Origin: Calliopum simillimum
Lineage: Eukaryota > Arthropoda > Insecta > Diptera > Lauxaniidae
DNA: 64,000 nt
Assembly: GCA_951812925.1 (NCBI GenBank)
Contig: OX638368.1
Span: forward strand, 66,922,569 to 66,986,568
Reading direction: 5' to 3'
Shown: positions 59,114 through 64,000 of the stretch, piece by piece
How the letters are laid out: each line of letters opens with the position of its first letter
Position numbering within the stretch: position 1 is the stretch's first letter
Translations under genes and position numbers: made by a program
The notes under the pieces: model-generated
Seen by the model: the letters and a program-made list of their open reading frames with translations, nothing else
Told to the model about the DNA's origin: nothing
Database searches by the model: none

Positions 59114-61979
59114 TACTGGTATTTGAACGATCTGGGCGGCCAAAAGTCCAGTTATCAAAATAGCAAATCTATTCTTTAAATCTAGTTATAATTGTAGGAA
59201 AAAGTCCTAACAATAATACCTAAGCTCTTATTTCTCTTTAACAATCATTCTGGGTGCTTACCGTCAGCCGGAAATCGGTTATGTCATCTTGTGTAAATAT
59301 CTGTTCTCAAATAATTTCAAAGAGTTTAAAAAAAATGGATTCTAACACAACAGGTAATAAACTTATAGCTGATTAAAAAAAAATTAAAAGGACTCAATAA
59401 AAACGTCTATTTTATAGTTTTTTAAAATACCCTTTTTTATAAGATAATTTATGGTGATAATTTTTTGATTTTTTTTTTTTAATGGGGTAAAAGTTGTGCG
59501 ATCCTATTCGATCCTGTACTAATTTTAATTGGAATGTCATTTCTGGTATTTTCTTTAATAAAAACTGTTTTCAACGTCCGCGGAAAACCGCGGAATAGTA
59601 AAATATTGGTCAAAAAAAGTACTTGTCTAAAAACTTGAAAAAAAAAATCATATTTCCTTTTTTTGCCATTTCTCATTATGCATGTTTGTTTAAGGTTCAC
59701 AAGGTGGCTCGGGAGTAAAGATTGTCACTCGAAGATACTTATTTGACCGCATTAAAAATAAAAACTTCCTTAAAATAGATAGAAAAACTAAATTATCTAC
59801 AAGAACAACTAATAACCTGTGAAGATTATAATGCAGAACAAATTGCTAATTTAAAACGAACCTTTTTTAGATCGGTATTAAGTGGAAGAACGCGTACAGA
59901 AAAGAAGACATTTTCTTAAAACAGAATCATTCATGGCTGGAAAGACCATTCGAAATTCCTGTTGTGCAAAATAGGCCAGGTCGACCACGGAAATCTTTCG
60001 GAGAATCAAGCGAAAGCAGCAAAAGAAGAAAGACTGAAAAGCTTCGCTCTGATTTCGAAAAGGATGTTATAGTACATGCAGCGCAAGTAGAGCTTGAAAA
60101 AAATGGTTGTAGAGATGTTTCTAATGTCCTTAAAGATATTATCAGTTCTCCGACCCGCGCAAATAAATATAAAAAGGCGTTTTATTGTGCTAAAACAGGA
60201 AAACGAAAAGGATCTATGACACCAATGCAAGCGTGTTAAATGTTTATTGATGCCGATTTAACTCAAGGAAAGTACGAAATTATAAGAAAAACGAATAAAA
60301 AATTCTTTCCGTGCTACAGTCTCGTACAAAAATCCAAAAAGGAGTGTTATCCACCTCCAGAAGCGTGTACGGTAACGAGTACCAGTGCTGAAGTTCAGTT
60401 ACAGTCTTTAATGGAGGCGCTTGTCTGAATACCTTGAAGAGGTATTGCTAACACTAAAGGAGCAAGAGCGGGAGTCCCCCAAGATGATTTGCAAATGGGG
60501 TTGCGATGGGTCCCATACAAACAAAAACACGAAAGTGAAAGTGACTCAGACGGAAACATTTTGCAAAGTTGTTTCGTTCCCCTTACATTAGTTTGTGAAA
60601 AAAAAAAGAAAAAGTTATATGGCAAAATCCAACACCATCCTCGCCGCGATATTGTCGGCCCATAAGGCTTCGTTTCATTAAAAAAAGTGCTGAAGTTACG
60701 GAAAAGGAAATATGCGATATTAAAAATTCTATAAATACTTCAGTAGCAACCGAGCTTAACTTAGCAGGTAAAAAGTTTTTAATAATGACTATGGTAGACT
60801 GTAAAGTCTGCAATGCAGCCACAGGAACGATATCTACAAGCAAATGTTACTTCAAAAGATTTTAATAAAATTGAATATAACAGAGCAATAAGCTTTGAAG
60901 TCACTGAATTCGGACTTTCTGTGCTTCATGCTAGAATAAGAATATTTGAGAGTATTGTTCATTTAGCATATAAATATTACCCATAAAGAAATACAGGGAA
61001 CGAAAAACTGAAAAGGAATAGAAAAAAACAGAAAATTAGAAATACAGAACAGTTTTCGCATGGAAATTAGCTTCAAAGTCGATATGCCGAAAGCAAATTT
61101 TGGAAATACAAATGATGGGAATACCAATAGACGATTTTTCGAAAACCCTACACTAGCTTCTAAGATAACGGGTATCAGTTATGACTTTATATATAGATTA
61201 AAAGTCATCCTGGAAGCAATTTCAAGTGGATATAAAATGGATTCAGAAAAATATAAAAAAATATGCTTTGGAAACAGCTCATTTCTACGTTGATCTATAC
61301 TCTTGGCACCCAATAACGCCAACAATGCACAAACTTTTAGTTCATGGCGCAGTCATAATTGAAAGGGCATTGTTACCAATCGGGTAGCTTTCTGAGGAGG
61401 CTGCTGAGGCCCGAAATAAGCACTAGGTCTTACCGCCAAGATTTTGCAAGAAAATTCTCACGAGAAAGCTGTAACCAGGATATTTTAAATCGCCTCCTAC
61501 TAAGCTCAGATCATTTGCTTAGTAGCATGAGAGCAACAAAAAAATGCATATGTTTTTGCCAGAAACCATAGCGATGTTCATGTCCGCGGAGCCATGCGTG
61601 TCCGATACTTCATCAGAGAGCGATGAAGAAAATTTTACTGCAACTTAGTAATTCCTTCTTTTCTTTTAATTGTTATTACTAAATACTGTGTTGTTATTAA
61701 TATGCATTTTTATTTTATGCTTATGCTTAAGCATGCCATCATACAATTGATATGTTATATATAACATATCATTATAATTTGATTTCATTAATGTTTATTT
61801 CCATAAAAACAAAAGCATTACGGCTTACTTTTCATTTTTACTTTGTTTATTTATGCCACTAACTCTCTTAAAAATAAATTTTTTTGCCAAAAAATAATTT
61901 TTCATATTTATTTGCATCGTCAAGATACTATTTTAGCACAAAAATAATTTTGGCCGCCCAGATTGTTCAAATACCAGTA
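59114..61979 (+). mobile_element. 2.9 kb inverted-repeat transposon of unassigned superfamily
   Basis: TACTGGTATTTGAACGATCT at 59114 continues GGGCGGCCAAAA. Its complement (TTTTGGCCGCCCAGATTG to TACCAGTA) ends at 61979, with one mismatch in about 32 bases. It contains the decayed transposase-like gene at 59880-61645, flanked by AT-rich DNA. No exact target duplication. AGTG lies near both ends (AGTGTCGCATA on the left, AGTGCGTCG on the right), which may be a worn trace of one. Confidence 0.75.
59880..61645 (+). pseudogene. Decayed transposase of an uncharacterised invertebrate family
   Basis: Broken plus-strand frames appear in this order: SWLERPFEIPV and RPGRPRKSFGESSESSKRRK near 59930-60030; DADLTQGKYEIIRKTNKKFF near 60250; KWGCDGSHTNKNTK near 60496; PRYCRPIR-like sequence near 60640; MTMVDCKVCNAATGTIST near 60785; SKDFNKIEYNRAISFE near 60855; NFGNTNDGNTNRRFFENP near 61085; WHPITPTMHKLLVHGAVII near 61300; LSEEAAEARNKH near 61390. 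I recognise the series from unnamed proteins repeated in insect and cnidarian genomes. The last motif recalls the third acidic residue region of RAG1/Transib transposases, but that is only a suggestion. Multiple stops and shifts. Confidence 0.6.
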
Positions 61980-63366
61980 AGTGCGTCGTTCTTTTGCCTT
62001 CTAGTTTTAGCGTCGCACTATGGGGCGAAATGCGATTAGGCGTCTCAAAAATCTGTAACTTTTTTATCTGTTGCAGAAAAAAGTTGTAATTTTATATAAA
62101 CAATTTAAAATATATAAGTGTTTGAAGTGTAGCATTTTTTTAGTTTTGCACTCTACCTTGATAAAATGTAACATTTTTTTAAACAAGAATAGAACAAAAA
62201 ATTCTATACAAATCACAAAATGAATTTTCTCTTACAATTGTGACATTTGTTTTTATTAAATTTAATAAATTTGAATTCATTCGAATGTTTGTACAATAAA
62301 AAAAAAACCAAATAAAAACTTTGTTTGTGAAAAATCAAAATTCAAAATTCTCAGCTCAGAGGGCAATAATTTTTAGAAAATTTTAGCCTTCGCACTAGGC
62401 AGAAAAAGTGTAACATTTTTTTGAGAAAAGAAAACGACATTAATTGAAAAAAAATTATTTGATACCAAAAAAATTAAATTTCAAATTAACAATTTCAGAA
62501 TTGTTGGAGTAAATTTTTCATTTTTGAGACAGTATTTATATCATTATTATTATTTATTCAATATATATATAAGAAAATTTTTACAAAGATATAAATTATA
62601 ATTTTATTTTTTACATTTATAATTTACTGGCATAACGTTATACGTTGTGTGGCAGAATCTTAAGAATACAATACAATACATGAGCAATTCATTTGTTCGA
62701 TTTTCATCTTTTTTGTATACATCAAAGTGCTTAATATCTACTTATTACGATAATTCAAGTTTGCTTATATTATTATAAATTGTAATTCAGAAATTTTACT
62801 TGGTAAAACGATTACATTGGATATATTTTAATTAACGATTACTTTGGAAAAACCTTCACTATCAGTTCAATCAAACTCTTGCATTATTAGCTGCCTGTAT
62901 TTTAAACAGTATTCCAAATAATTAAACAGACCATAATAATTTTGACCATATAACACGTTAATAAACTCAATTTGTGTTAGTATGTTTTTACCAAAATATT
63001 AAGACCGCATATAACTGTATACTGGACAAATGCCAATAAGATGGAAAGTATTTTCGGATGCATCTAGTAGTGGAGTCAATAAAGCTTTTTAGATAGAAGT
63101 CCTCAAGAACATCTTCGATTTTGATGTTTTTTTTTTTTTAAATTTTGTTTTTTTTTTTTTATTTAAAATCAGAAACATTTTGGAGTTATATTATATAATT
63201 ATATAATTTTTTAAACAATATTTAAAAAACTGATGTTTTCATAAAAAAAAAATCGAAAAAAATACAACAAACAAAAATGACAACTAAAACATGGGAATAT
63301 TGAGTCAGTATATACTACAGAAATACTTTCTATAAAATTACACTACCAGTTTTTAAACACGTAAAG
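61980..63366. other. AT-rich intronic spacer, nothing recognised
   Basis: Very AT-rich with long A and T runs. No open frame of note, no RNA gene and no paired repeat seen. Confidence 0.5.
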
Positions 63367-63747
63367 GTCGAAATTTTAGCCCGAAACCAAAAAAATCGTT
63401 AAAATCAATTAGGACTTTTCACATTGCATATTAATTACATCCCTGACGCGCTTACCTTAAGTTTTAAGAATTTTTCGCCTAGAGAAATTTTTCGTAAAAC
63501 ATTTTTGCAGAATTTTTTAACCCAGTTTTTAGAAAAAAACGTCAAAAATACCTTTAAAACAGGATATAATGTGTTAATATGTTCCAGAAAAATTATCGTT
63601 GTGTGATTTCGTTATGATCTTGTGACAAAGAGTTTTATGCAAAATGTAATTTTAGAGTTTACAGTGGTGTGAAATTGGGAAAATATTGATTGTAAGAAGT
63701 CCTAATTGATTTTAACGATTTTTTGGATTTCGGGATAAAATTTCGAC
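63367..63747. mobile_element. 381-base MITE with about 50-base TIRs
   Basis: GTCGAAATTTTAGCCCGAAA at 63367 continues AAAAATCGTTAAAATCAATT and AGGACTT. The complement (AAGTCCTAATTGATTTTAAC to AAAATTTCGAC) ends at 63747, with few mismatches. No clear target duplication. Non-coding. Confidence 0.78.
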
Positions 63748-64000
63748 TTTTTAGTGTTCAACAACTAGTAGTGAAATTTTATAACAAATATTTCTATAGT
63801 ACATACTGCCCCAATATTCCCCTGTTTTAGGTGTATTTTTGTATCTTTTTAAAAAAAGGGCGAAAATGACCCACATGTGAAGGTTGTACAGGGTTAAAAT
63901 TTTATACAAAAACACTCCCCGCAATATCCTGCATAATAAGTTTGCTGAACACATGATACACCTCAGATGTAAGGATCATATGGTTAAATTCATCGATTTA

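Larger units (their letters stand above)
52620..64000 (+). other. WASp intron 1 (partial), filled with transposable elements
   Basis: Begins with the donor GTAAGT at 52620. No matching acceptor or WH1 exon was found before the window ends. The repeats within it are listed separately. Confidence 0.55.

Overview
This window is a very AT-rich, gene-poor stretch of a eukaryotic genome, almost certainly a higher fly (cyclorrhaphan dipteran). The signs are spliced genes with GT-AG introns, BEL/Pao and Ty3/Gypsy retrotransposons, Harbinger, hAT, Tc1 and Helitron-type DNA transposons, and repeats built around the mini-me core known from Drosophila and other flies. The family of fly cannot be fixed from the sequence. 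Nothing bacterial is present: no operons, ribosome binding sites or CRISPR.

Only one host gene is recognisable. A 43-codon first coding exon at 52491-52619 encodes the start of a WASp-type WH1 domain. Its first intron runs past the end of the window, so the right-hand 11.4 kb is probably WASp intron 1, filled with transposable elements.

1-8.0 kb: diverged tandem and inverted repeats, a 1.9 kb terminal-inverted-repeat element inside a tRNA-like sequence, and a degenerate THAP-like domain. 8.0-11.2 kb: a complete Harbinger transposon with TAA target duplication, a DDE transposase and a spliced MADF-domain gene in tail-to-tail arrangement. 11.2-15.0 kb: a fold-back repeat and nested TAA-flanked MITEs.

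15.0-34.0 kb: a 12.3 kb Gypsy retrotransposon of Osvaldo/Ulysses type (long LTRs, lysine-tRNA-like primer site, gag, pol and an unusual third ORF). A 6.7 kb BEL/Pao element sits inside its untranslated leader in the opposite orientation. Both LTR pairs are almost identical, so both insertions are young.

34.0-41.4 kb: a broken Harbinger transposase, a hAT-type element with perfect 8-base target duplication that contains a fold-back array, a Helitron-like element and a truncated Myb/SANT-like gene. 41.4-46.6 kb: an LTR-flanked internal-deletion derivative whose 5' LTR is split by a 1.28 kb hAT-type hairpin. 46.6-52.3 kb: a cluster of MITEs with 8-base or TTAA target sites. 52.3-64 kb: WASp exon 1, mini-me/Helentron-like repeats, a dead non-LTR retrotransposon cut by several later insertions, a Tc1-like fragment, and a 2.9 kb inverted-repeat transposon with a decayed transposase of an uncharacterised invertebrate family.
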